Shown: positions 36,015 through 44,933 of the stretch, in pieces
How the letters are laid out: the number at the start of each line of letters is the position of its first letter
How positions within the stretch are numbered: position 1 is the stretch's first letter
DNA from: Guyparkeria sp016278265
GTDB lineage: Bacteria; Pseudomonadota; Gammaproteobacteria; Halothiobacillales; Halothiobacillaceae
Strand: one strand, 5' to 3'
Assembly (NCBI RefSeq): GCF_044582145.1
Contig: NZ_JBDODO010000010.1
Length of the DNA stretch: 64,000 nt
Notes under the pieces: model-generated
Seen by the model: only the letters and a program-made list of their open reading frames with translations
What the model was told of the DNA's origin: nothing
The model's database searches: none
Translations under genes and position numbers: made by a program

Positions 36015-36911
36015 TCACCTGCGGGCGAGGGTCTGCTCGGTTCGAATCGTGGCGGACAAGGTATGTCGCTCGCCGGGGCGAAGCGCGTAGCCGTTATCGA
36101 TGGCGTTCGCCGTTTCCACGCAGAGCATCTCGCGCCAGGCATCATCGGACATGTCGTCAAAGGCACGCACGCCCTCAGGGCCCGGGTTCCAGACCACCGT
36201 GGTGGCGCTCCCGGCCTTTTCGACGACGATCCGTCGGGCATGATCCTCGATTACGGCCTTGCCCTGGTGATCGAAAAACACCCGGTCGATCGGCGGGCGA
36301 GCCCGCAGGGGACTCGATTGGATTCCGCGGATGCCGCCTTGCTGCTTGTCCCAGTAGTTCAATCCCTCCAGGCCCTCGATAGCAATGTCGTGGGCATCCG
36401 TGACGCGGAAATAGCTATGCAGCGCCTCCGAGAGTTGCCAGGTCTCGTCATCACGGTTTTCCGCGGTCAGGTCGAGGTGCAGCGTCTCCCCGAGGGTCAC
36501 CGTGAGGGTGAGGACGAAGTCGTGGGGCCAGATGCGACGGGTGGCCTCGTCGGCTTGCAGCCGCAGGATGGCCCGGGTGACGTCGTCCTCGACCGTCACC
36601 GATTCGATCTCCCACGGCAGGTGTCGAGCGAAGCCATGCGCCTTCTGCGCGGAATCGTTCGGGTGGGCCCCGAACCATGGCCAGCAGATCGGAATGCCGC
36701 CGCGCACCGGACGAGTGCCATCGAAATGGGCCGTCTCGCTGACCCATATCAACTCGTCACCACCTTGAGGTGTGTAACCGAGCACCGTCGCGCCCATCGT
36801 CGTGATCGAGGCGCTGCCCTGCGAATTTGTCAGTTCCATCACGACTAGCCGGCCATGTTGATGGAAATGGACCCCGGGCAGGGCGAAGCGATTGCGCAGT
36901 GTCTCGATCAC
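36015..36911 (-). CDS. yeaD: D-hexose-6-phosphate mutarotase (YeaD-like)
   Basis: A 298-residue aldose-1-epimerase-fold protein. Signatures: RGGIPICWPWFGAHP at about residues 69-83, HGFARHLPWEIE with the catalytic His, LSEALHSYFRV, and WREMLCVETAN with the catalytic Glu region. Length matches YeaD (294). It interconverts the anomers of hexose 6-phosphates. It is monocistronic by spacing; no carbohydrate operon is nearby. Confidence 0.9.
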   Translation of the reverse strand: MIETLRNRFALPGVHFHQHGRLVVMELTNSQGSASITTMGATVLGYTPQGGDELIWVSETAHFDGTRPVRGGIPICWPWFGAHPNDSAQKAHGFARHLPWEIESVTVEDDVTRAILRLQADEATRRIWPHDFVLTLTVTLGETLHLDLTAENRDDETWQLSEALHSYFRVTDAHDIAIEGLEGLNYWDKQQGGIRGIQSSPLRARPPIDRVFFDHQGKAVIEDHARRIVVEKAGSATTVVWNPGPEGVRAFDDMSDDAWREMLCVETANAIDNGYALRPGERHTLSATIRTEQTLARR

Positions 36912-37253
36912 GTGAACAGTTCCTGACAGGAGTGAATGAGCTCTTGGCCGGGTTCATTATGGTCGATGCTCGTGATGATTCGATCAAAACGGCAATTCGA
37001 TAAACGACTGTTCCACGGCGGCCTGAAGCAGTCTCAAGTAGTCGAGATCGTGCATGGTGGCCATTAAGCTCAGCGTCGTGTGAATGGGCGGCCAGTGGCC
37101 ATTAGTGATCGCAATCCGCGGCACGAGCGGCCGGCCGCGTCACATCGGCACCGTTGAGCGGGACAAGCCGAGAGAAACTCGGATTGTTTTGCCAATGGTG
37201 ACATGGACGTCCATATGTCCAGTTTGCATTGGGCCTGTGCCGTGGGGTGCGCC
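36912..37253. other. Intergenic region mutarotase-greB (no gene seen)
   Basis: A 342-base gap between the mutarotase start and the greB stop. It holds a perfect 12-base palindrome ATGGACGTCCAT at 37203-37214 and a small hairpin CCGAG-AGAAA-CTCGG near 37170, neither followed by a convincing T-run on the minus strand. No coding frame looks real. Confidence 0.5.
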
Positions 37254-37733
37254 TTACTGGTAACGGATATCGACGATTTCCCAGGGCAGTTGACCCTTGT
37301 CTTCGCCGGCGGGCAAATGGACCACATCGCCGGGACGACGGCCGATCAGTTTGCGCGCCACCGGCGAGTCGATGCTGATCCAGCCACGCGAGGGTTCGAG
37401 TTCGTCCGGCCCGACCAGACGCAGGGTGCGTTCGAGTGCCTGGCTCTCGCATTCCATCTCGACGTAGGCGGCGAAGTAGACCTTGTCGGTGTCGTCGGGC
37501 ACGCGGTCGACGACCTTGAGGTTCGGCAGGCGCTTTTGCAGGTAGCGGATGCGACGGTCAATCTCGCGCAGCCGCTTCTTGCCGTAGATGTACTCGGCGT
37601 TCTCCGACCGATCACCCAGCGCGGCGGCCTCGGAAACCGCCTGCACTACCTCGCGTCGTTCGACGCGCCAGAGCCGATCCAGCTCGGCCTCGAGGGCCAA
37701 AAAGCCGGGCCGGGTGATGATCGGCGTGCTCAT
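37254..37733 (-). CDS. greB: Transcription elongation factor GreB
   Basis: A 159-residue Gre factor. The N-terminal coiled coil (residues 1-75) includes the acidic tip LGDRSENAEYIYGKKRLREID, whose Asp/Glu pair coordinates the Mg of RNA polymerase; the KRLREIDRRI sequence favours GreB over GreA. The C-terminal FKBP-like domain ends PWEIVDIRY. It stimulates cleavage of backtracked RNA. The start overlaps the stop of the DHH gene (ATGA), so the two are coupled. Confidence 0.93.
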   Translation of the reverse strand: MSTPIITRPGFLALEAELDRLWRVERREVVQAVSEAAALGDRSENAEYIYGKKRLREIDRRIRYLQKRLPNLKVVDRVPDDTDKVYFAAYVEMECESQALERTLRLVGPDELEPSRGWISIDSPVARKLIGRRPGDVVHLPAGEDKGQLPWEIVDIRYQ

Positions 37734-38803
37734 CGATCGCCGGCAGCGAGCGTCTTCTGGATGGCGCTGACCGCGTGGGCGAGATCGCGCAGACGGTTGT
37801 CCTTGAGCTCACCGCCGGCCGCACCGGGATGACCACCACCGCCGAAGTAGCGTGCCGAAATCTCACCGGCGTTGACGCCCGGGTTGGCGCGCAGTGAGAG
37901 GCGGCCATTGCCGCGTATGCCCATTGCCATGTCGATCTGACCGCGCACTTCCATCATGTCCATGATCACGCCGCGCCATACGTCGTGCGGCCAGTTGAAG
38001 AACACGCCGGTACGCACGCCTTCGATCTCGAGTACCGGGACGAAATCCTCGTCGAGTACCGAGGCCGAGAGCATGTGGAACTTGTCGTTGAGCGGCAGGT
38101 TCTCGTCGTTGAAGATGCGTTTTTCCACCCGCCCCTTGAGAAAGCTCTTGCGCGCATCGAACAGCTGGCGCTCGAACGCCTCCAGCGTCTCGCCGGACTC
38201 GTGGGAACGGAAGAACGCCTCCATCACGTGGAAGCGGTAGGCGCGCTTTAAATCCTTGAGCGGCGGGGCGAGGTGATCGTCTTGCATGACCAGGCCGATC
38301 AGGTAGATCGCCCGGCGGAAATTGTCGTGGTCGCGTAGCCAGCGATCGCCGACGTCGATGAACTCGGCGCGCTGGCGCATCAGGTCGCGTTGGGCCGGGT
38401 CGAGGTGATCGGCCACCGCCTCGAAGGTCAGCAGGCTCGCGCAGCGATCGGTGTCGAGGTAGTACCAGTCGAAGGCCTCGGCACAGTCGGCGCCGGTGGC
38501 GTGGTGATCGAGCAATTGCAGCTCGACCGGCACCTTCATCTTCGTGATCCGCTTGTCGAGCGCCTTGGCCTGATCCAACGTCAGGTTGAGGTCGGTGATC
38601 AGCAGCCCTGCCGGCTCACCGGCCTTGAGGATGCGCGCGACGATATCGTCGATGGCGTTGTTGATGTCGCGGTAATCGGCGTTGACGAAATGGCAGCGCT
38701 GGTCGGTCTGATCGACCATGTACTGAGCGCCGTAGCCGTCAAGGTCGGTGTGCGACACGTGATACAGCCAGCCTTCGGGACGGATGATAGTCGGAGTGCT
38801 CAT
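37730..38803 (-). CDS. DHH-family phosphoesterase
   Basis: A 357-residue DHH/DHHA1 protein. N-terminal SHTDLDGYGAQ, LITDLN and LLDHHATG (DHH motif near residues 98-100) form the metal centre; the C-terminal RYFGGGGHPGAAGG is the DHHA1 substrate motif. Known relatives hydrolyse nanoRNAs (NrnA/NrnB type), pAp or cyclic dinucleotides. Inferred: an oligoribonuclease-like role, interesting next to greB, which itself releases short RNAs. No exact substrate can be assigned. Confidence 0.85.
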   Translation of the reverse strand: MSTPTIIRPEGWLYHVSHTDLDGYGAQYMVDQTDQRCHFVNADYRDINNAIDDIVARILKAGEPAGLLITDLNLTLDQAKALDKRITKMKVPVELQLLDHHATGADCAEAFDWYYLDTDRCASLLTFEAVADHLDPAQRDLMRQRAEFIDVGDRWLRDHDNFRRAIYLIGLVMQDDHLAPPLKDLKRAYRFHVMEAFFRSHESGETLEAFERQLFDARKSFLKGRVEKRIFNDENLPLNDKFHMLSASVLDEDFVPVLEIEGVRTGVFFNWPHDVWRGVIMDMMEVRGQIDMAMGIRGNGRLSLRANPGVNAGEISARYFGGGGHPGAAGGELKDNRLRDLAHAVSAIQKTLAAGDR

Positions 38804-38920
38804 GGATGCTCGCTGACAGCGGTCGTCGCGAGTGACGACCGTGAATGAATAGGTGTGTTCAAGCTATTGATTGACCGGGAAAACACAAGTGTTGTCCGGT
38901 AAGCGGTGATTGGCAATGGC

Positions 38921-40309
38921 TTATTGCCGGCGCCAGGTCGTGCCCTGCGGACCATCTTCGAGGGTGATGCCGTTGTCGAGCAACAGATCGCGGATGCGAT
39001 CGGATTCCTCGAAGTTGTGGGAGGCCCGGGCCTCGGCGCGCTGGGCGATCAACTGGTTGATGTCGGCATCGTCGTAGGTGTCCTCGCGATCGCCTTCCGC
39101 ACTCCAGTGAAGGAAGGCATCCGGGTCGAGTTGACCTAAATTCAGGATCGCGCCCATGGCGTTGATCGTGGCAGCATGCGGGGCCGCGGCTTCCTTGTCG
39201 GATTCGCCGATCTTGTGCACCAGGTGCAACTGCTCGTGAATCAGGGCGATGGCCTTGGGCGTGTTGAAGTCGTCGTCCATGGCGTCATGGAAGGCGTCCA
39301 TCACCTCGGTGATCGGTTCGACGTTGGCCGGCACCTTCTTCAGTGCGCTGTACCAGCGCGACAGGCTGGCCTGGGCGGCATCCAGATGGTGGTCCGAGTA
39401 GTTGAGCGGGCTGCGGTAGTGGCTCGAGAGAATGAACAGGCGGACCACCTCGGGGTGATAGCGCTGGGTCACGTCCTCGATGGTGAAGAAGTTGCCCAGC
39501 GACTTGGACATCTTCTCGTCGTCGACCCGGACGAAGCCGTTGTGCATCCAGTAGTTGACGAAGTGGCAGCCAGTGGCGCATTCGCTCTGCGCGATCTCGT
39601 TCTCGTGGTGCGGGAACATCAGGTCATGGCCGCCACCGTGGATATCGAAGGTGGTGCCCAGTGCCTCGGTGGACATCGCCGAGCATTCGATGTGCCAGCC
39701 CGGCCGGCCCGCGCCGAAGGGCGCCTCCCACGTCGGCTCGTCGGGCTTGGCGTGCTTCCAAAGCACGAAGTCGAGCGGGTCGTCCTTGGCCTCATCGACG
39801 GCGACGCGGGACCCGGCGCGCAAATCCTCCGGGTCGCGTCCGGAGAGCGTGCCGTAGCGCGCGAAGGTCGAGACGTCGAAATAGACATCACCATTATCGG
39901 CGCGATAGGCATTGCCACGGTCGATCAGCGTCGTGATCATCGCGATCATCTCGTCGACGTTCTCGGTTGCGCGTGGTTGCGAGGTCGGCGGCAGGCAACC
40001 CAACGCCTCGGCGTCGCGGTGCATCAGCTCGATGAAACGGTTGGTCAGCGATTCGATGGTTTCGGCATTCTCGGCAGCGCGGGCAATGATCTTGTCGTCG
40101 ATGTCGGTGATGTTTCGGACGTAGTTGACGTCGAAACCCCGCTCCTTGAGGTAGCGCACCACCATGTCGAACACGACCAGCACCCGGGCATGACCGATGT
40201 GGCAGCGATCGTAGACCGTCATCCCGCACACGTAGATCCCGACCTGGCCGGGACGGATGGGGGTGAACTCGCGCTTGGCGCGGGCGGCGCTGTCATAGAT
40301 TGTGAGCAT
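38921..40309 (-). CDS. cysS: Cysteinyl-tRNA synthetase
   Basis: A 462-residue class I synthetase charging tRNA-Cys. HIGH motif in CHIGHARVL (about residues 36-44), KMSKS in DEKMSKSLGN (about 267-276), and zinc ligands in VCGMTVYD and in the HIECSAM and HGGGHDLMFPHHENEIAQ regions. The length equals the E. coli enzyme within one residue. It is divergent from the cyclophilin gene, with 123 bases between the starts. Confidence 0.97.
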   Translation of the reverse strand: MLTIYDSAARAKREFTPIRPGQVGIYVCGMTVYDRCHIGHARVLVVFDMVVRYLKERGFDVNYVRNITDIDDKIIARAAENAETIESLTNRFIELMHRDAEALGCLPPTSQPRATENVDEMIAMITTLIDRGNAYRADNGDVYFDVSTFARYGTLSGRDPEDLRAGSRVAVDEAKDDPLDFVLWKHAKPDEPTWEAPFGAGRPGWHIECSAMSTEALGTTFDIHGGGHDLMFPHHENEIAQSECATGCHFVNYWMHNGFVRVDDEKMSKSLGNFFTIEDVTQRYHPEVVRLFILSSHYRSPLNYSDHHLDAAQASLSRWYSALKKVPANVEPITEVMDAFHDAMDDDFNTPKAIALIHEQLHLVHKIGESDKEAAAPHAATINAMGAILNLGQLDPDAFLHWSAEGDREDTYDDADINQLIAQRAEARASHNFEESDRIRDLLLDNGITLEDGPQGTTWRRQ

Positions 40310-40432
40310 GTTGGCTACGATTCCGGGTCGAAGGTCGTTAGACTGTTCCGCATTGGAAATGACGTGTTTCCTGAAAGCGATGCTTTTGGGAAAGGCGGTA
40401 GTTTAACGGCCCCGACAGACGAGATAAAACGC

Positions 40433-40945
40433 ATGAGTGACATCAAGAGCAAGATCCGCTTCTCCACGCGACTGGGAGACATCGAGATCGGCCTCTACGA
40501 CGACAAGGCCCCCAAGACGGTGGAAAACATCCTTGCCTATGTCGACGCAGGCCATTTCGCGGGCACGATCTTCCACCGTGTCATCCCGGGCTTCGTCGTC
40601 CAGGGTGGCGGCCTGACGCCGGAAATGGAGCAAAAGCCCACCCGCGCACCGATCGAGAACGAGGCCAACAACGGCCTGAAAAACAAGCGTGGCACGCTGT
40701 CGATGGCACGTACCCCCGATCCGAATTCGGCCACCAGCCAGTTCTTCATCAACCTGGCCGACAACGCCTTTCTCGATTTCTCCTCCGAGACTCCGCAGGG
40801 TTGGGGCTACGCCGTGTTCGGCGAGGTTGTGAGCGGCATGGACGTGGTCGACAAGATGGCCACGCTGCAAACGGGCTCGCGCTACGGTCACCAGGATGTG
40901 CCGGTCGATGACGTGCTGATCGACAAGGCCGAGCGCATCGACTGA
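40433..40945 (+). CDS. ppiB: Cyclophilin-type peptidyl-prolyl isomerase PpiB
   Basis: A 170-residue cytoplasmic cyclophilin without a signal peptide. Catalytic-site segments FHRVIPGFVVQGGG, RGTLSMART and NSATSQFFINL are all present. ATG 40433 (MSDIKSKIRF) is chosen; the frame stays open upstream across the opposite-strand cysS gene. It catalyses prolyl cis-trans isomerisation. It is divergent from cysS, a common gammaproteobacterial pairing, and is followed by lpxH. Confidence 0.95.
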   Translation: MSDIKSKIRFSTRLGDIEIGLYDDKAPKTVENILAYVDAGHFAGTIFHRVIPGFVVQGGGLTPEMEQKPTRAPIENEANNGLKNKRGTLSMARTPDPNSATSQFFINLADNAFLDFSSETPQGWGYAVFGEVVSGMDVVDKMATLQTGSRYGHQDVPVDDVLIDKAERID

Positions 40946-41001
40946 TCAACTCGACCCGACTGACACCACTCGACTGACCACCCTGGGAGACGTGCCCGGT
41001 C

Positions 41002-41760
41002 ATGGCCGAAACGCTGATCATCGCTGACCTGCACCTGGCGAGGCCAGAGCCCCGCACGCTGGCGCTGCTGGACACCTTTCTCGACCGCGCCGAGCATGCC
41101 GAGGCGGTCTATCTGCTCGGTGATCTGTTCGATTACTGGATCGGTGACGACCAGCCGATAGATCCCGCGATTGCCGAGCGACTGGAGCGTTTTGCCGACC
41201 TGACCGCCACGGTGTATTTCCAGCCGGGCAATCGGGATTTCCTGGTCGGCCGGCAGCTGCTCGCACGACTTGGCGCCAAGCAATTGCCCGATCAGACCGT
41301 GCTCGAGCAGGGCGGGCGTCGCTGGTTGCTCACCCACGGCGACGAGCTCTGCATCGATGATACGGCCTACGAGGCCATGCGGGCCCAATTGCGTGATCCG
41401 GGCTTCGTGCGTGACTTTCTCGCACGGTCCTTGCCCGAGCGCATCGCGATTGCCGAGGACCTGCGCAACAAGAGTCGCACCGCCTCGTCGAGCAAACCCG
41501 AGGACATCATGGACGTGAACGTGGCGGCAGTCGACGAGATCCTCGAACGGACCGGCACCGACGGCTTGATCCACGGCCATACCCATCGTCCCGCGGTCCA
41601 TCGGCTGAGCGACGGTCGCCCGCGGGTGGTGACCGGTGATTGGGGCGAGGCCGGCTGGCTGGTCTCGCTCGAGGGCGACGAGCTGGCCCTTGAGCGATTC
41701 ACGCCGGAGTCCAGCGAGGTCATCGCGACCTGGCCACCGCGCCGGGAGGCGATTGCATGA
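41002..41760 (+). CDS. lpxH: UDP-2,3-diacylglucosamine pyrophosphatase LpxH
   Basis: A 252-residue calcineurin-like metallophosphoesterase of lipid A synthesis, giving lipid X. Metal-binding motifs in order: IADLHL, GDLFDYWIGDD, GNRDFLVG, THGDELCIDD and HGHTHRP. Length is about 240 in the family. The stop overlaps the pgsA ATG (ATGA). Grouping with pgsA and plsC makes a small envelope-lipid operon. Confidence 0.95.
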   Translation: MAETLIIADLHLARPEPRTLALLDTFLDRAEHAEAVYLLGDLFDYWIGDDQPIDPAIAERLERFADLTATVYFQPGNRDFLVGRQLLARLGAKQLPDQTVLEQGGRRWLLTHGDELCIDDTAYEAMRAQLRDPGFVRDFLARSLPERIAIAEDLRNKSRTASSSKPEDIMDVNVAAVDEILERTGTDGLIHGHTHRPAVHRLSDGRPRVVTGDWGEAGWLVSLEGDELALERFTPESSEVIATWPPRREAIA

Positions 41761-42335
41761 ATTTACCGATGATGCTCACCTGGCTGCGGATCGCTGCCAT
41801 TCCGTTGATGGTGGTCGTGTTCCTGTTCACCCCGACCGAGTTCGCGCGACCCGCGTCCGCCTGGATCTTCGGCCTGGCCTCGTTGACCGACTTTCTCGAT
41901 GGCTACCTTGCCCGTCGATGGAACCAGCAATCGGCATTCGGAGCGTTTCTCGATCCCGTGGCGGACAAGCTGATTGTGGCTGTGGCGCTAGTCCTCCTAG
42001 TGTTCAGCGATGGCGATCTGCCGATCGTTATTGCCACGGCGGTGATCATCGGCCGTGAGGTCTTCGTCTCGGCCCTGCGCGAGTGGATGGCCAGCCGCGG
42101 TATCAGTGCGGCGGTCAAGGTATCGCCCCTGGGAAAGCTCAAGACGACGGCACAGATGTTCGCGATCCTGTTTCTGCTCTATTACTTCCCGCTGTTCGGC
42201 GTGATCGACGTCTATCTCATCGGCTATTGGTTATTGATGATCGCCGCCCTCCTGACATTCGTTTCCGGCGCCCAGTACGCGCAAGCGGCCGTCGCGGCCG
42301 TTGCCCGTGCCGAGGCCGAAGGGCCGGAGCACTGA
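41757..42335 (+). CDS. pgsA: Phosphatidylglycerophosphate synthase PgsA
   Basis: A 192-residue integral membrane CDP-alcohol phosphotransferase with about five spans. The family motif D-x2-DG-x2-AR-x8-G-x3-D-x3-D is intact, from DFLDGYLAR to FLDPVADK (about residues 45-71). It makes phosphatidylglycerophosphate from CDP-diacylglycerol and glycerol 3-phosphate. Coupled to lpxH by a 4-base overlap. Confidence 0.93.
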   Translation: MNLPMMLTWLRIAAIPLMVVVFLFTPTEFARPASAWIFGLASLTDFLDGYLARRWNQQSAFGAFLDPVADKLIVAVALVLLVFSDGDLPIVIATAVIIGREVFVSALREWMASRGISAAVKVSPLGKLKTTAQMFAILFLLYYFPLFGVIDVYLIGYWLLMIAALLTFVSGAQYAQAAVAAVARAEAEGPEH

Positions 42336-42342
42336 CGTCGGC

Positions 42343-43110
42343 ATGAGGCGCGTCCTGCGTGGATTGACTCGAGGTGTTCGGCTGCTGGTCTATTTTGTCG
42401 CGGGCCTTTGGTTAACCCGCCGATTTGCCCGACTGGACGAAGCGGTTCGCTTTGAGCAGGCAAGGGCATGGCTGGAGGGCGCATCCCGGGTGCTTGGGGT
42501 GCGCGTTCGCGTACAGGGCTTGGACCGGCTGTCCGACTTGCCGCCCGGTGGCAGCCTATGGCTCCCCAATCACGTCAGCTGGCTCGATATTCCATTGCTG
42601 GGCGGGCTCTGTGGCGGGGCGGTATTTGTTGCCAAGAGCGAGATTCGTCGCTGGCCCGTGATTGGTCGGCTGGCAAGGCTCAGCGGCACGGAATTCATCG
42701 AGCGTGGTCGGGGGAGCGAGGCGGCCAGCGAGGCGGTGGCAAGGGGTCTCGAGCGCGGTCGTCAGATGCTGGTGTTTGCCGAAGGCACGACCACTGATGG
42801 TCACATGGTGCGACGCTTTCACGCCCGTTTGCTTGGTCCGGCCGTCCAGATGGAACGCCCGGTGGTGCCGATTGCCCTGCGTTACTACGACTCGCAGGGT
42901 GAGCGCACGACCGCGCCGGCATTCATCGGCAAGGAAAGCCTGTGGCCGTCATTGTGGCGGGTGCTTTCCTCGAAGGGACTCGAGGCACGCATCGACGTGC
43001 TCGAACCGATCTATCCGACATCAGACGACAATCGCAGCGAAATTGCACGGCGTGCCCACCATGCCGTCGCCGCCCGGATCGCCACGCAAGACTATCCAGA
43101 CCCCGACTGA
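42343..43110 (+). CDS. plsC: 1-acyl-sn-glycerol-3-phosphate acyltransferase (PlsC-like)
   Basis: A 255-residue membrane acyltransferase. The catalytic H-x4-D motif is NHVSWLD (about residues 76-82) and the glycerophosphate-binding EGTTTDG follows at about 148. An N-terminal hydrophobic segment lies at residues 12-28. ATG 42343 (MRRVLRGL) is 7 bases after pgsA. Known: PlsC acylates lysophosphatidate. Some relatives act on ornithine lipids or other lysolipids, so the exact acceptor is inferred. Confidence 0.85.
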   Translation: MRRVLRGLTRGVRLLVYFVAGLWLTRRFARLDEAVRFEQARAWLEGASRVLGVRVRVQGLDRLSDLPPGGSLWLPNHVSWLDIPLLGGLCGGAVFVAKSEIRRWPVIGRLARLSGTEFIERGRGSEAASEAVARGLERGRQMLVFAEGTTTDGHMVRRFHARLLGPAVQMERPVVPIALRYYDSQGERTTAPAFIGKESLWPSLWRVLSSKGLEARIDVLEPIYPTSDDNRSEIARRAHHAVAARIATQDYPDPD

Positions 43111-43180
43111 ATGTCGGGTGACATGACGAGATCGATCGTTGTTGCTTTCTGGGCGATGCCTGGTCGGCGCTAACCTTCCG

Positions 43181-43888
43181 TCAGTTACCCATCACCCCAC
43201 GCATCAGCTGCTGCAGATCGAGCGGCTTGCTCGGCATGGCAAACCGGGCATCGGGTTGAGGGGTGTCCGAAATGGACTCCAGGCGAAAGTCGTCACCAAA
43301 GCGCAGCACCGCGAGTCCGCGACGCTTGAGCTCCTGTTCTGCGCCCTCATGACCACTCACACCGGTTCCACTGGCAATTGCTCGGGTCATGCCACCCAGC
43401 AGGGCATCCTGCATTTCCCTGACCAGAGGGTCGTCGGTCAGTATCGCCTCGTCGAAGCGGGCTTTGCCTGCACTGTCGACCCAACTCACCCGGTAGCGTT
43501 CGCCGTTGACCCCGGCAACCGTCTCGCGTTGCCCGGTCGCCTCCAGTGACGTGATCTGACTAGGAACCACGGCGTCTGGTCCGAGCCGCGCCAAGGCGTT
43601 GTGCTGCCCAAGTAGCGCCGCCAACTGGTCGAGATCCATGGTGACCGGGTGACCGGCTACCTTCGCCACGCCCCAGGCCTTGCCGTCGATGGCCAGCACG
43701 TGGGCGGTTTCGTTGGGCGTATCCAGGCGGCTTCGTTCGGGTGTTTGCCAACTGAACGTCAGCGACGGCACGGACCGGTCGGCTGTCTGGAAACGGGCCT
43801 GACCCTCGGCGAGGGCCGCCGACGCGAGGGTGGTGCCCAAGCCGACGGAAAGGCCCACGCGCAGTATCGAGCAGATCAATGATTTCAA
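43181..43888 (-). CDS. Putative periplasmic protein of unknown function
   Basis: A 235-residue protein with a predicted signal peptide (LKSLICSILRVGLSVG, cleavage likely after ASAALA). The mature part alternates short strands (GQARFQTADR, LTFSWQTPERSRLD, AHVLAIDGKAW) and ends with a helical tail, somewhat like LolA/DUF4412-type lipid-binding folds, but the family is not recognised. TTG 43888 with GGGAG 6 bases ahead gives a compact signal peptide; ATG 43939 would add 17 polar residues and is the alternative. Confidence 0.6.
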   Translation of the reverse strand: MKSLICSILRVGLSVGLGTTLASAALAEGQARFQTADRSVPSLTFSWQTPERSRLDTPNETAHVLAIDGKAWGVAKVAGHPVTMDLDQLAALLGQHNALARLGPDAVVPSQITSLEATGQRETVAGVNGERYRVSWVDSAGKARFDEAILTDDPLVREMQDALLGGMTRAIASGTGVSGHEGAEQELKRRGLAVLRFGDDFRLESISDTPQPDARFAMPSKPLDLQQLMRGVMGN

Positions 43889-43972
43889 ACGTGGCTCCCG
43901 GGTATGGCAATGGTCTTGGGTTGGTTCGACCGTTTCCATGGGCGGGAATTCCCCGGCGCGTTCCGGTGGTAT

Positions 43973-44932
43973 CTATCGCACCCAGGCCGGGATGAGGCGG
44001 GTAAAGGCAATCAGACCGACGAGTTCGATCAGCGATTGCAGGATGATCACGGTCACCACCGGTTGGAGGGAGGCCGGCAAGGCCAGCGCAATCGGCAAGA
44101 TCATGAAGGAGTTTCGACTGGCGGCACTGAAGGCGATGGTGCGACGGGCGGCGGCGGGCAGGCCGCCCATTCGCCCGGTCGCGTCGGCGATCCAGGGGGC
44201 GAGCAGAAGATAAAGCACGAACACCAGGGCGACCGACCATAGCGTGCCAAGTTCTCCGACCACCTGCGGTGCGTGCGACAACGTGATGGCAAAAAGGACG
44301 ACGGCGAGCAGCGGTACGGGCAGCCATGCCATGGTCTCCGTCCAGCGTTGCAGCGCACCGTATCGTCGTCCGCCGAGGTCGGTCAGCCAGGCTGCGATCA
44401 ACGGGAGCAGGATGATCAGCACGAACGCCATGATCATTGATGCGGGTTGCCACTGGGTCCAGAGGTCACCGGCGGTAAACAACCATAGGTAGAGAGGCAG
44501 CAGCAGGATCTGGACGATCAGGAGGATCGGGGTGGCGGCGAGCGCGCGCGGCACGTCCGCCCGCCCCAGTTGGGAGAAGGTCACGAACCAGTCGGTGCAT
44601 GGGACCAGCAGGACCAGGAACACCCCCAGGGCAAGGACGGGATCGTCCACGAACAGACATGTCAGCAGCCAGACAAGGGCGGGCACCAGCAGGAAATTGA
44701 CCACCAACATCACCGCGAGAAAGCGCCGATCTGCCAATGCCGCGCCCATGGCGCCCAGGTGCGTTTGGGTGAAAGTCACGTAAAGCAGGGCGCCGAGAAG
44801 CGGCCAGATAAGCCACTCGAGCCACCCTTCGCTTGGTGGTGCGATCAGACCGATCGCAAGTCCTACCGAGATCGCCAACAGGTAGACCACCACCTGGTAC
44901 TTCTCGAGCGTGAGTCGGGGGTTGATGGACAA
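43973..44932 (-). CDS. ACR3/BASS-superfamily transporter
   Basis: A 319-residue protein with about ten membrane spans. LLVPCTDWFVTFSQLGRAD (about residues 112-130) corresponds to the ACR3-type PCT motif, and AFSAASRNSFMILPIALALP to the second inverted-repeat core, placing it in the arsenite-permease/bile-acid-symporter superfamily. No arsR or arsC is adjacent, so arsenite export is only a possibility. It lies 1 base beyond the znuB stop, in the same direction, and could be co-transcribed with the zinc operon. Confidence 0.75.
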   Translation of the reverse strand: MSINPRLTLEKYQVVVYLLAISVGLAIGLIAPPSEGWLEWLIWPLLGALLYVTFTQTHLGAMGAALADRRFLAVMLVVNFLLVPALVWLLTCLFVDDPVLALGVFLVLLVPCTDWFVTFSQLGRADVPRALAATPILLIVQILLLPLYLWLFTAGDLWTQWQPASMIMAFVLIILLPLIAAWLTDLGGRRYGALQRWTETMAWLPVPLLAVVLFAITLSHAPQVVGELGTLWSVALVFVLYLLLAPWIADATGRMGGLPAAARRTIAFSAASRNSFMILPIALALPASLQPVVTVIILQSLIELVGLIAFTRLIPAWVR

Positions 44933-44933
44933 C

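Noticed and set aside
35560..36090. Plus-strand open frame between csp and mutarotase
   Set aside because: Arg/Pro/Ala-rich translation without a ribosome site, running into the antisense of the mutarotase; typical of chance frames in GC-rich DNA.
37165..37195. Hairpin CCGAG-AGAAA-CTCGG as greB terminator
   Set aside because: The T-containing flank is on the plus strand, while greB is on the minus strand; the stem is only 5 bp.
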